64,000 bases of DNA from Rotaria sp. Silwood1 (lineage: Eukaryota; Rotifera; Eurotatoria; Philodinida; Philodinidae): the NCBI GenBank assembly GCA_905250075.1, contig CAJNOP010000362.1, positions 141,821 through 205,820 on the forward strand, given 5' to 3'. Under the pieces are notes generated by a model. The model saw only the letters and a program-made list of their open reading frames with translations. It searched no databases and was not told the origin of the DNA. The position numbers and the translations under genes were made by a program. This document shows positions 25,289-38,468 of this stretch, piece after piece (the first letter of the stretch is position 1; every line of letters begins with the position of its first letter).

Positions 25289-28200
25289 AATTGTAGTTTA
25301 TGATGTGAAATAAAATATAAAAATGTTAGCTTTCTAGCTCTTTGTTTTTTCTTTATATATCGACATGCATTTTATCATCTATTCACTTTGTTTGCTCATA
25401 CTTTATCGAAATCTGGCTTGTTGAAGTAAAAAAAAAAGATAAAAATAACTATCAACACTTAAAAGAATAAAATGTGTAATAAATAATAAAAAGAATATTT
25501 AAATTGATGAAGTAGTTCATCTAGTCATAACTGACATTAAATGAAACAATTAAATTCAAATCAATGTTAAATATTACGACTTTTTAATAGTATGAATCAG
25601 TCTCATCCAATATCTTGTAGATAACCAATGTGTATAGCAGTCTAATGTGATAAATGAACCGACAAAATGAAGACTAAAATGATATTTGCCCCTTTCCTAT
25701 AATGTAGTTGCCAAAGTTCTTCGACTTTTCAATGAACTTTCATACAATATTTTTTGAATCATCTATCTTCTCGTTGAATGTTCAGAAATATTGATTAATA
25801 CAATATCTTCCAGGTTAAAGAGAAATACTCATAAAAGAGTATAAATGAAAACATACCATCATTTACGAATCTAAAGGGTCTTCATCTATTTTTTGTTTTT
25901 AACTACGGCAATATTTTATTTAAAATTAGATTTTTCTATAAGTGATGCAAATTAGATTTTAAATATTCTTTTCGGTAGATTTCACTTATTTCATTAAATT
26001 TAAAGTCATTCTCCAGAATTCTTCATGTCACCTAATGGTTAAATCTATCTTAAAAAACTTGTTATGATCTTTTGTTGTAATCCCACTTTCATTAAACTTA
26101 TTTTCACAAGTCAATGGAATGTTGAAAACAACATATACACGAATACACTGTGCTGTCGGAAACAAAAGTATTAATTGAAATTATTGTTGATGGTCAATGG
26201 CCAAAAAAAAAAGAACTAATGTTTTTCTCAATTGATTCAATAACATGTGCAAAATCAGATTTAGAAATTAACTAAGATACCCTAAATTTTCTAAATGTGA
26301 AAAGAATCGCATAGAAAAAAAGTTCAATTTTTTTCGAAAACACGGATACTTCTCTTGATAAAAACGAATCCTTCGAGTTTTCAAGAACTGTACTACTTGA
26401 AAATATATTTTGAAAAGCTAAAAGTCAACTTTTTTACTCAATCAGATGCGATCTTTCTAATAATATATAATTTAGCTGAATATAAAGCTATAAACGTTGT
26501 TTTGAACTCCCAGCATCTTACAACCATCCAGAGTTTTCAGAACGTGTCACTTTCATTAGTAAATTAAAATAATCATTCCCTCCTAATGAGTTCATCTTCC
26601 TCGTTCTGATATTAAAAAAACACACTTGATAATCTTACATTTTCTGTTCTTTTCACGCCACATCATGCACACATCAAATTCTCACGATTAACATCTTATG
26701 TATTTGACTGGAGAATTTTTCAATACAAAGGAACAGAAAGAGCAGCTAAGTTCAGAACTCTCATAGCCAACAAATATGGCAGCTCAAAACTTACATGTTA
26801 CTCTTACTGTTAGATCACACTTTTGAACTAATTATTTCAGAAGCGCTAATCAAGGAAAAGAATTTTTTTTATCTTAAATAAAAGATTATAATTGAATGAT
26901 TTATTTGAATAATGTGTAGATTCTTTATTCGAAGAATTCCATAATATATGTGATGGTCCTCTTTCTTTGAGTTAAAGCAAAGTTATTCTTGAAATCAAAG
27001 TGAAAAAATGCAATATTCCGTTCGAAGTTGTATGATTTATGCACCAAAGTATACCAGTTCAAATCATTATATTACATTGTAAACTGATAATAACTAGAGA
27101 AAAAAGTCTTCAAATATTTTTATGAAAAAGAGAAAGTATCCTTCTTGTATAACTCAGAAAGTAACAAACAGGATTTATTCATGATGTATAATATTAGAAG
27201 TAAAACAAACAATGATTCGTACATTCTGTCGATTTTTATTTTCTTTGACCAAATAGAAACATATCAGTGTCATGCTCACCGACTTCTATGTAAGAAAACA
27301 TGTATCACTATGTAAATTTTAAGAAATCGATAATGAAGACATTTCTCTATCTATTTGCAAAAGTTTGACCCTTCTAACTTATTCTAATCACCAGTTATAA
27401 GCTTTATACTGAAAGCCTCGAAACTGATCAACGAGTCATTGGTCATTCTAAACTGTATTGAGTTTGATGTATTTGTTTACACGAAGTCCAATGATGATAT
27501 TTGTGTTTAGTTATAAAAAGATTTGACGTTGAAAAGACAAGATGCTGAAAATACTTCAGCTAACTTTAAAATCTTTGTATAAACAGAATAGAAAAAAGCA
27601 TAATCGAACAACTTACGATCATATTGAAACTACAAACCGATACCACTAATTTCAATAAAACGTTTATAACTCGTGAATGGAATACGCTAGAGGGATCGGC
27701 CTTGCGCAGATAGCCAGGTAGATGTCTTTACTATTAATTTCCTAAACTGTAATTCATTGTTAGTTTAGAAAGTTTTTTTTCGAAAACTTTTAGCCAAAGT
27801 CTAAAGCAAAAAATCGGCAGTTTGATCAATATATAATTCAGATAAATTAACAAAGTTTCAATTTCGAATGATGCAAAGCGCAGATTGCTAGCTACTTTCA
27901 TTCTTGACATATTCAAAAAATATCGAAATACATTATATTTTGATACCAACAATACAATGGGTATAATAATGACAAGAAATGTTGAACATTTGAAAAAAAA
28001 CGTGAAAATAACTTCACTATTAAATTCGAATAACTATTTGATATTCATATGTAAATTTAACGTTGGCGTACATTTGATTTGATTGTATCAGCAAAAGAAA
28101 AAGTATAAGATATTATTACATACGCTTTAAAATACCTTGAATATCTGTTCGTTTACCATACGATTCATACTTTAATATGTTTTATTTCAAAATGCAAACA

Positions 28201-29082
28201 CCCGATGGAGTTTGAAATACAAACGAAATTCATATTAGAGGTGAACGTTTCTCATGAACTTTCTTCATCATTCTTTCTATAGTGCTCTTTTTAAATAATT
28301 CCTTTTTGATATAGTTATATTGGTAAATTTCAAACACTCTACTATTACATAATTAAATTTTTATTCTATTTTGAGAACATGAATTCTAAAGAAGATAAAA
28401 TGATAGTCATTAGCGATCACGTATTTTTTCAAAATGTAAAATGAATATTCAGCATTCGCCTTTGAATAAGTACGGAAGAAGCCCATCATGAGATTCACAG
28501 CTTCTATATTAAAAAAAACTGTCCTCCTCTTGTCAGCATGCATTGCTTTTTTTGGAAGAAATATCGATAATAGTTCATGTGTTTAAACTCAATAACTACT
28601 ATGAAACTTTTTATTGGCGTACCACAACGAAAAAATAGCGACAATAAATATATAGTTCAAAAAAAAAACATGTGACCCTGTATCTGTTCATTCAAATAGT
28701 TTTAGTTTTCTTCTTGAGAAAAAATTTACTCATCATTATGAGTTACTTTGCTTGATTAGATAGTGCAATATTTTAGAGAAAGTATTTGACTGAGACGTTA
28801 CACTCACCTTCATATAGACTGAAAACCATCATTTAAGAGGAAAAAAAACTAGCTCCAATTTGATCAAACGATGTATGGTGCATCGGTTTTTTTAAGAAAT
28901 GATGATTTCGTTAGAAGAAACACGTCCCATCTTTTAGAACTTTCTTATATGTCGGATATACATCATACTCCTTTAGCCTTATGTTGTTCTTTTTACATAG
29001 CGACATTATTGGTTAAAGAAATTGCTTTGCCTTTTTGAAAATGTTGCAAACCTAACAACATCCTGTCATTATCGAACTCAGC
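25289..29082. other. Gene-poor AT-rich region
   Basis: About 3.8 kb. It contains the rhamnosidase promoter side, copy B of dispersed repeat family 1 (27425-27960), and otherwise AT-rich sequence. Frames of 60-72 codons here have no recognisable content. Confidence 0.5.
27425..27960. repeat. Dispersed repeat family 1, copy B
   Basis: Diverged copy of 16650-17320 in the same orientation. Matching blocks occur in the same order, for example CATTCTAAACTGTATTGAG, GATTTGACGTTGAAAAG and TTGCTAGCTACTTTC, separated by small indels. Copy B is about 135 bp shorter. Boundaries are approximate. Confidence 0.75.
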
Positions 29083-30201
29083 ATGACTTCTACCTATAGA
29101 ACACACATCGATGATCTCATTATCAATCATTATATTAATAATCTGAGGGGCAAACTTTCAAAAATTTGTATTTTATTATTTTATATATACAATTCACCAA
29201 GTTATATCAAGAATACTATCAATATGGCTTCGACTTTAGCCATGCAATTGATGTTCATTCAACAATATATGGGATTGTTAATGATAATTTATGTTGTCTT
29301 TGGCGTTATTGGCAATCTACTCAACTGTCTTGTCTTTCTTCGAAAACAACTTCGATCAAGTTCGTGCTCATGCTATCTATTGGCAGGTTCTATTGCGAAT
29401 ATTATCGTATTGCTGTTTTTGGCATCAACAAGTATTAATGGGATTGGACAATCCGATCCTACTAGTGGTTCGTTGGTTTTTTGCAAATTACGTGGGTATA
29501 TTGGACATGTTATTATCATGCTCTCGCGTACCATGATCGTTCTTGCCTGTTTTGATCGTGCCTGTATCTCATCCAGTAAGGTATCTATGCGAAATCTTGG
29601 TAAAGTACGAATTGCTCTAATAATTATTTTGTTGTGTACTTTGATTTGGATCGTCATCTCAATTCATGTGCTCATTTGGAATACAATTATCGCTGGTAAA
29701 TGCTCGAAATCAAGTCTATACAATACTATCTTCGGAATTTATGTATTTGTTATTGTCGCAGTAGCACCACCTGTACTCATGACAATATTCAGTGTAACTA
29801 CACTACGTAATATACGTCTTGCACATAGAGTTGTTCATCCGACATTAACACCCAATGGAATGCGTCAACGTGATTATCAACTGACGCGAATGTTAATAGC
29901 AGAAGTAGTCGTATATATTTTGTCTACACTACCTTTTCCAGCTAATGCTTTGTATAATATAGTAACAATGTCAGTAGCCAAAAGTGCTGATCGACAAACA
30001 ATAGAAGCATTTATCAGCTTTATAACATCGACTTTTCTTATATATATCAATCCATCTTCAACATTCTATATATACTTAGCTACATCGAAAACGTTTCGAA
30101 GTGAACTCAAAGCAACTTTTAATAATATAGCATATCGAGTTTTTGGAATTCCTCAGCGACCTCAATTGCCAACGGAACTTAATAGAACAATTATCATATA
30201 G
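29083..30201 (+). CDS. Rhodopsin-like G-protein-coupled receptor
   Basis: Intronless frame with seven hydrophobic segments. Helix 1 carries GNLLNCLVF, helix 2 is degenerate for the usual LAxxD motif (LLAGSIANIIVLLFLA), the extracellular cysteine before helix 3 is in FCKLRGYIGH, and the end of helix 3 reads DRAC in place of DRY. Helix 7 ends NPSSTFYIY, a variant of NPxxY, followed by a short basic tail. This pattern fits the large family of single-exon peptide-type receptors of rotifers; the ligand is unknown. The frame opens at 29083, where CTCAG lies 1 nt before the ATG, but the methionine at 29224 (MASTLAMQ) just before helix 1 may be the true start, giving 325 instead of 372 residues. Confidence 0.85.
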   Translation: MTSTYRTHIDDLIINHYINNLRGKLSKICILLFYIYNSPSYIKNTINMASTLAMQLMFIQQYMGLLMIIYVVFGVIGNLLNCLVFLRKQLRSSSCSCYLLAGSIANIIVLLFLASTSINGIGQSDPTSGSLVFCKLRGYIGHVIIMLSRTMIVLACFDRACISSSKVSMRNLGKVRIALIIILLCTLIWIVISIHVLIWNTIIAGKCSKSSLYNTIFGIYVFVIVAVAPPVLMTIFSVTTLRNIRLAHRVVHPTLTPNGMRQRDYQLTRMLIAEVVVYILSTLPFPANALYNIVTMSVAKSADRQTIEAFISFITSTFLIYINPSSTFYIYLATSKTFRSELKATFNNIAYRVFGIPQRPQLPTELNRTIII

Positions 30202-33200
30202 TAATGCATATTATTTAGACTTATTGTTGTTTTGTTTTCCTAAAACCTAAGTTGATATTGTGCTGTTCATCTATATATGTTGAGTAGTGTGTCATTTGAA
30301 TATAATCAAGAAATTAAATAATCACATATTCACAGTCTCAAGTCTGTAACTGTTTAAGAAAAATGAATAACACAATGAACAATATCAACACAATAGTGTT
30401 TACTATATAATAAATGAAACGTATACATCGTATTTCATTGTTGATACGCGCAAATCCTTTGCACACATTTAGAATAGATAGGTTTTCAATATTTTTAAAT
30501 AACGATTATGTAATCAATAAGAGAAAATGTTATTCTTTTTCATAGAAGCAATGTTGTTGTTGATAGAAAACGGTTCGTATTTGAACTGTTTACAAGGCGA
30601 TACAACTAATTACATGTATTGTTAAAATATTCGGAAATCAGCGCTTTTTCAAACTATTCTTATATTGAAAATATTATCGTGTGTGACCAACAATTTACAG
30701 TTTTATTATACTCTATTATGATCTTTTGAAACGCTGATGGCTTCTACCATATATAGTATTGACATTTTTAATCTGAGATTAAGAATAAAGAATGCCGCTG
30801 CTTAAACGATATGATCTAAAACATATCTTGAATCTATAGAAATAAAATCATGCATGATTTAACAATCGTCTCAGATAAATTTTTATCAACATATTCAATG
30901 TATATACACTTTGAAGTTTTTCTTGTCTCATTTCTAGCTGATGTTTCACAAAATCATATGGAATAAGACCTCTATTAATACGTGTTAGACGAGATCTTAC
31001 AGTTTTTAAAGGATTGAATAACAAAGAAAAAACGAAAAATATAATAACAAAGAATAGATTTTATAGTTTTAGATAAAGTTATGTTTACCTTTAATTGAAA
31101 TCTAGTTGAACCTAGAAAGTTGTAGAATTTGCCTAAATATTCGACTTTTATCGATATTTATTTGTCTTCGAATTTGACTAACTATATTGATGATATTTTA
31201 AGTATGAATATATTGAGTTAGGCTCCAACTAATAACAATGAAGAACTTTTTTAGCTCACGTAGTCCTTGTGATATCATAATAAATGTCTTCTCTCAGAAT
31301 TCTATGCTTAAAACATAAATCTGTTGATTAACTTGGTCATAGATATGCTTTCGAACATGATTCGCTGATATCAACGTAGAAGAAGAAATTCGTGCATAAA
31401 TAAGAATATGAATAGTGAAAATCAATATTCTGTCTACTTAGAAATAAAAAATATACGTTTTGTTTTCTTAATGAGAATGAAAATTAAAATTAGATTTTTA
31501 AATGAAATAAAAAATAATTTCGTTGTCTTGCGCCTAATTAAAAATGAAATCTGCCTATATTTATTTTCACGTAAGATTTAATTTTACCATTGATAAATAT
31601 TTAATCTCTCTTCCATATTCACTGTATCAGTATACGAAGTAGTTCGATATTATTACATATACTATCTAAGAACAGCATTTTAAAGCTGATTGAATCATTT
31701 CTAAGACTATCACTAGTTTAGAACATGAAATTTGTGCGGGTCTAAGACGTATACAACAGAACTACTACGCTAGATTATGATTATATTCTAGTTTAATTGT
31801 AAAAGTACTAAACAGTTGTTAATAGTAAGAAGAGTAGATGCTAAGACAATCTATATGAATTTCTATTTATCTATTCTTTTTCTTTTCATAGGAAAATATG
31901 ACTTCGAAAAATTTCCGAATCGGAAACTAGAGAAAATTCTTATGTCAATGTACTTCAATGTTCATCAGAGATCAGTTTACTTTAAAGTTGTTTTGTACTA
32001 CTTCGTAACAATTTTAATACTAATAATATCCTATGTTAATGGTAATCTAATTTCATGATTTTTTTTTACCTACACCAATATGGTACAAGTCTCAATATCG
32101 TTCATGATACTTTTGTAGTATTCAACTTCATGACTAGTAAATGCAAACAAAATAATGTCAGAATAGATCAGAAGTCGTTAAAAGAAATATCAATGTATAC
32201 TTGAAAAACGAGTTTCTCACTTATGTTTTGTGTTGTCAAATTATGTATCGTATATCGAAGAATTTCATGTATGTTGACATGTTATAACACATTAATGATA
32301 ACTGAACAAGGCTTCATTCAATGTTCTGAATATGTAAAATTGAAATGAAATTGGCTAGGATCTAAGTGCACTCTAAGTAGGCAAACCAATATTAATGTAT
32401 ATTATATATTGTCTAACATGACGTAAACTTGACCAGCAATATTGACTTCTTTAAACATGAATGTACTTAGAAAATATATTACGATGTGATTTTGTAATTC
32501 ATAATACTCTATGTTAATTCATTTTTTAAAATAAATTTTATAAACTATTAACTTGATAATTCTAGAATTTATGTATAATGATATTGACCCTAATAACCTG
32601 ATGAATTTATTTAGTAGCACGAGCAAAATGTAAACAAATTTAAACTTTTCCTTTCAAATAAACTTAGATCTTGATGCATTAGGTTAATTTTAATATTAGT
32701 CTAGTTCAGACTATTAGCATCTAATTGCAGTCTTTTGCTATTAGCACATTGTACTTCTTATCGGTTGCAAATTTTGTCCATATTTACCGTCTTGTTTGAT
32801 GAATGAGCAAAATAAAATCAGTTTAACAGAAACCAATGTTAGAGAATTCAATAAAATGAAACCTCGATGAATACCTTTAAAAGCTTCGCAAGATCTGGCT
32901 ACATCAAATGGTTCTATGACTACCATAAACAAACAACGTGTTAATTTAGTAGAGCTCTTTTTCCTTATAATCGCTTGAGATCTTGTTAACCAGTTATTTT
33001 TATTAAAGAAGACCATGCTGATTTACACTTTGTTTATTTCATTGAAATTTAATAATGACCTCATGAACTATATAGTCGGTTGACATTCACATTCGTTAAA
33101 ACATATAAATTAAAAGGAACGAGTAGCAAAAGAATGATTCAATTCATGTAAGAAATTTCTTGTTGGAAATGCATGATTGTCAAAATTGTGTGAATAATTA

Positions 33201-34715
33201 ATAGTTGATTTGTTAGAATAGAAAAAATATCCTATGGCATGTGATTGGTACTAGTGATTGAGATATACATTTTTCACTAATGGCTTTAGCAATAGGCATT
33301 TGAAAGGGTAGTACATTTGTTTTTTCATTGTAAACTTTTACGTCTAATATAATAAAGTGTAATTTTTTTTTAATGGATGTTATTCAACATACAAACACAA
33401 AGTAGAAAAAAAATTCTAGAGAGAATATTTTTATAAAAACTTTCATGTATTTCCCCTAACAAATTGATCATAATGAATATAAATGTTCTTTTTTGCTTTA
33501 AAAAGTGTCAATACAGAAAAATATTGATCTGAACTTCAAAAAGAATATAAATGTATTTACAAATAAGTGTAAAAATGTTAAAGTGAAGAAACTGTATCTT
33601 ATGAAAATTCATGAGTACTTTTTTCTGTATGCATTAGTTTTCATTATAAAATAAAGTATAAGGGAAAAAATGAATCAATTAATGAAAAAATTTTTCTATT
33701 TTCTTGTTTAATACTTTCCGAGAAAGGAAACTAATTTCTAAATTGACTCTTAAAGAAATAATCGACTAAAATGTGTAGTTTATTTCTGGAAATATTTCTT
33801 TATTCACTGAGTTCATCTACCATTACATTGTTGATTTCAAGGGTTTATTTAAAGACTGGTGTAAATATAATTAATTGAATCTACCAATTGTGATACAGGT
33901 GTTGGTTTCTGTTTTACTTGATCAAAGTGTAGAATTATTAGTTTGTATTGTGTCCTTTTTATAGATTTTTTCATGATCGCAGATAATCATTTTGTGTACA
34001 TATTTATTTTTTTATAAATATGATCTATTAGAAAGAGAAATTTTTAAGAGAGAATGTATGTTTATTTCTTATGAAAGCATAATATTTTCTTTTCGAACGA
34101 ATAGATTCGTCTTTAGTTTTTAAATATAATAAATTTGTTCATGATTTATTTCAGTATATATTTTTCGATAAAGAAAAAAAAGTCAGTATTCTTTAATTTA
34201 AAGAAATAAAATTGATGTTTCATTAAAATACATGTCATTTTTAACTCAATATTGACTATAGATGAAATATCATTATTTTTATACTTGCAACATACACATA
34301 CAATCTTTGATGCTGTGTTTTGGTTTCTGTAATTAATGCAGAGTTGAAAAAAAACAAAAAAATAATATTCTTTTTCGTTATGTTTGTCTTTTGTACTTCA
34401 AGAATGAAACGCTGACGCAAACTTATACATAGTTGTTGCATTGTTTCGCTTTTTACTGTTAAAATTTTTTTCTTTTTACAATATGAAAGAAAAGGACGAC
34501 TTTGCTCTTTGTCTTTCTTTCTTTCTTTCTTGTGAACACTTAAAAATGACAGAGTAGGTGGAAAGCATAAAAAAAAAGGGAAAGAAAGAAAAAAAAAAAA
34601 ACGAGAATAAATAAATTGGATGTAAAAGTGAAAAATTCAGGCATAGTATTTTTTCTCAACAACACCAACAGTAGATCAGAAGCAATTGTTTTTAAACATT
34701 CATTCATCGTGAAAT
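30202..34715. other. Gene-poor AT-rich region
   Basis: About 4.5 kb with no supported gene. It contains copy A of dispersed repeat family 2 (31085-31560), and near 34515-34531 a short CTTT microsatellite. The frame at 32741-33016 (minus) shows no domain, signal peptide or splice context. Confidence 0.5.
31085..31560. repeat. Dispersed repeat family 2, copy A
   Basis: Collinear with 36600-37165 in the same orientation. Shared blocks include TTTAATTGAARTCTAGTT, CTAGAAAGTTGTAGA, TATTTGTCTTC and a GTAGAAGAAG-type block, then TTGCGYCTAAT. No coding frame seen; boundaries are approximate. Confidence 0.65.
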
Positions 34716-35455
34716 ATGCCGTCTATAAATCCAGAAAGCTTTAAGAAATCATGGCCTAGATGCTTCGTGATATTTCTTGGTATTGTTGAAGTTGTGGCTG
34801 CTATTGTTCTTATAATTACTGAATTGGGTAATGTCGGAGCAAATTTTTGGACAACAAATGTATTTGCTGGTGGTTGGTGTGGTCTGATAATGATTATACA
34901 TTTCTTTGGATTATTTGTTGCTGGTAAGATCTTTTTATTTAACAATAAATATGAAACTACTTAAATAAAATTTCTGCAGGATGTTGTGCACCAGGTCCAC
35001 CAGCTGCTTTCCGTGCAGTTGTAATAACAGTAATAGCTCTCTTAGCTTGCGGTGCATTGATTGGATTTGATGCTTATTTTATTGCACAACCAACAACATG
35101 CATATTAACATCATCATGCAGTTCTAATGCTGCATCAACAACAGTGTTCAGTTATTCTTTTCGAACCAGTTTTTTTACAGCATTCAATAGTCTTAGTGCA
35201 TTTAAAAGTTATTCGGAATCGCAAACGAAATATCTCTTTCAAACAATTCAATTAAGTATTGGTTGTTTATGCTTCGTACTTTGTATTATCTATATGGTTA
35301 TTTATTATGTAACACGAAACAAATCTTTAGGAAATGTAGCACCTCATGAAAATCCACGAACATCCAATTTTCAACAACAACAACAACAACAACAACGTGG
35401 GGCTCAACAACAACAACAAGGTCAAACTCAATGGAATGCCAATAGAAGATACTAA
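34716..35455 (+). CDS. Tetraspan membrane protein with glutamine-rich tail
   Basis: Two exons, 34716-34923 and 34980-35455, joined across a 56-bp GT-AG intron; 684 bases, 227 residues. Four hydrophobic segments are visible: residues about 15-37 (CFVIFLGIVEVVAAIVLI), 54-70, 76-100 (VVITVIALLACGALIGFDAY) and 165-190 (LSIGCLCFVLCIIYMVIYYV). The loop between segments 3 and 4 has two cysteines close together (TTCILTSSCSS). The cytosolic tail is Gln-rich with runs of seven and five Gln. The topology resembles MARVEL/claudin-like tetraspans, but no diagnostic motif lets me assign a family, so function is unknown. The gene stands alone in AT-rich spacer. Confidence 0.8.
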
Positions 35456-38400
35456 CATTATTCATTAAGTTTTAAAAAAAAATCATTTTAAATACTCTCA
35501 CTATTTTCTTTTCTTTTTTTTATATTCCATAAAGACTTGAAAACCTCTTTTTACTTACAAGAATATTATTTCACCAAGAAACATACAAAGTCATGTCTGA
35601 ATAATGTCTTTTTTTCTTTTTCTTCTCATATTTTCTGTGATTGAAATACTAACATATAATGCAAACAGAGATTGATGAATAAAATTCATATACGTCATTG
35701 CATCATCTTGCTAACAAAAACATTAAACAGAATTCATGTAGGTCGTGAAGGCTTTTTTCTTTTCAGTTCTCATAGCAGCAATCTTAATATTTTTTTTCAA
35801 TCAGTTTTTTTTCTTTGTCGTGACTCTTTGCAGAGAGAAGTAAGTCGGTCGGAAGAAACCTAGAAAATCAGACTTATAAATATTACATAGAGTGAATAGA
35901 ATCATAAAGACTTGTGCTTTCGCTGTAATCACGTAAAGCTTTTTTTCCGTATATTATAAAAGAATCGAAGAACAAAACAATGTAGATGATGAAATATATT
36001 ATAATGTATGGAGGAAAAGCTTAGTTTGAGAAGAAATGATTCAACTTAATAATAATCGTGTAGTTGAATAGATTGATTCTTCATTGATAATGAATATTTG
36101 ATAAAAATTATAGTAAAGAAGATAGATACATTTATATATATAATCTATTCACTTGATTTATTTTTTCATCTCCTTTTTTTCAAGTGTAATAATCATTAGG
36201 TTGTTAGTTGAAAATCAATTGTCAAAGAGGTTAATCTATATCACTCGTATCAGTAAATGAGTGGTAATCTATTTCAGTTATTTGAAGATGAAGTGTTGGT
36301 AATATACAAACTTTAGTATATAGTAGAATCCTGTTATAAAGCAAAAAAAAACAATGAGATCTTCTAGGAATTATATTGATCTGAATGATCAAAATTTAAA
36401 TAAATTTTAGATATGATATTTTTTTTCAATATAGATATGAGAAAGATAATTTATAATTCAATACTTTATTTCTTGAGAAAAAAAAGTGAAATTTTATTTT
36501 TGTCGATGCACAAAATTCAATTATACATATGTTAGGCAAATTTTAATAGAGTTTTTTAAAAGGTTTCAAAAATATATATATATATACATATATTAATTCA
36601 TGTTCAACTTTAATTGAAGTCTAGTTACATCTAGAAAGTTGTAGACTTCGCGAGTATTTTCAATTGCTAATATAAGTTTCGATCAAAAGAAAAAAGAAAT
36701 GATCTTTAAGGTTATATTTCTTTAGTAGTATTTTTTTTATCAATATCTATTTGTCTTCAAACTTAACATAATTGATTGATAATATGTAAAATCTCAATAT
36801 ATTATGTTGTTGAGTGATTTTCTAACTCAAAAAGTAAAGAATTTTCAGCTTATGTATTTTCCATGATAGAATAACAGCTCCCTTCTCTTGAAATTTAATA
36901 GTTCAAAAATTTAACATGTCATTTCGCTTGCTCATAACAAAAAACTTATGAAACTCATTTTTCGATGCTGACGCAGAAGAAGCCATTGGTGTATATATTA
37001 CAATATGATTGAGTGGAAATGAATTGTATGTCTAATATAAGAAAGCCAGCACGAGCTCTATTTTCTTCATGCAAATGAAAATTAGAATTTTTTTTTTTTA
37101 ATAAAAAAAAAAAGTCATTTCGTAGTTTTGCGTCTAATGAAAAACGAATTCTGTCTAAAAAAGGAGATTTGATAACTTTTGTGCGTAGTTCGATTGAAAT
37201 AGTCAATACTCATGACATGTATATTGAAACAGACTTTTGATAGGAATCCGTCATTTTAATTGACTGATTTCAAGAGCAACCAGGCTATTTTGATATGATT
37301 CACTAACACTTTTCGAGTGCTTCGAAATGGAATAAAAAACAACAAGAAAAAGACACAGAACACTCAAAGAAATTCTTAGGAGACTGTTCTTGAGACATGA
37401 TTTTATGTTTTTTTTATTGATGTTCAGTAGATTTCGATATGAAAATTACGATTTCGATGACAATTGATATGATATTCTGCATCAGCATCCAAAACTAACT
37501 GGACTTAATATGTATTTCATATATTTTCTCAAGCTTTTTTTTTTTATCAAAAATTACACTTTTCATTCTTTTGTTTATTCGTCTGTTATATAAAGTTCTA
37601 CGATAATTTTAAATACTTAGAACTTGGTTTCTACTGTCAAAATAACTTGTTGAAAATTTATCTTTTACCGTATCATGAGGGAGATCGGAAGTAAATTTAT
37701 TAACGAAAAAAAAGTTTGTGAAAATAATTAAAATATAAATTAAGTTCACTTTATTTGGAATACTAATTGAGAATATCATAGTAGTTTTCACCAAAATCGT
37801 ATTTTTCGTATCGAAATCTATTCATTACTAGTAAACCTACATTCTGTAGTGCTTGAAAAGTCTCATCAAACCATATGAAAATAGCCTCACTGCTCATAAG
37901 ATGATAGTTAAAAAGGACTGATTATTATCAATAGTCTGGTTCCATATATCTATAGCGGTTATAAACTATTTCAATCGATCTGTGCTTAGCACAAGTAATA
38001 TACCATATGACTAACTTTATCAGAGTTCACCGTACAAACATCCTGTGTGATAATGTCACTCGAAAGAAATCAGATTTGTTGAGTAGACCAATTTCAACAA
38101 TTATCGACCTTCTTCTGTTAATTTTGTATATGACATAAATTTCTATGAAAAAAAAATGTCATGATAACAGTTTTTAAATGCATAGAAATAATAATTGCAA
38201 TCGTTGATAGGTTAGTGCGGCATATCAATTTGACATATTTTGAAGTAGATCACTTCATTATGAAAATTGAGTTCGTTTATTTTTGTTATCTTGACAAAAT
38301 TAGTGATATAAATCATTTTTTTTTCTTTTTCACTTATTTGATGATGATATTTGTCTAATGCTTGTATTAAAAGTCAATGTTTTCTTTTTTCTATATCTAA

Positions 38401-38468
38401 TCTAGATGTGAAATATTATTTATTTCAATGAAAAATAAAGTGTTTCGATTAATATTAATATAGTTTAT
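35456..38468. other. Gene-poor AT-rich region
   Basis: About 3 kb without a supported gene. It contains copy B of dispersed repeat family 2 (36600-37165) and an AT microsatellite near 36572-36585. Other frames are short and featureless. Confidence 0.5.
36600..37165. repeat. Dispersed repeat family 2, copy B
   Basis: Diverged copy of 31085-31560 in the same orientation, with extra sequence between the matching blocks. It begins near TTTAATTGAAGTCTAGTTAC and ends near TTTTGCGTCTAATG. No terminal repeats or coding capacity seen. Confidence 0.65.

Noticed and set aside
32741-33016. 91-codon minus-strand frame
   Set aside because: No recognisable domain, no splice or acceptor context and chance length for this composition.
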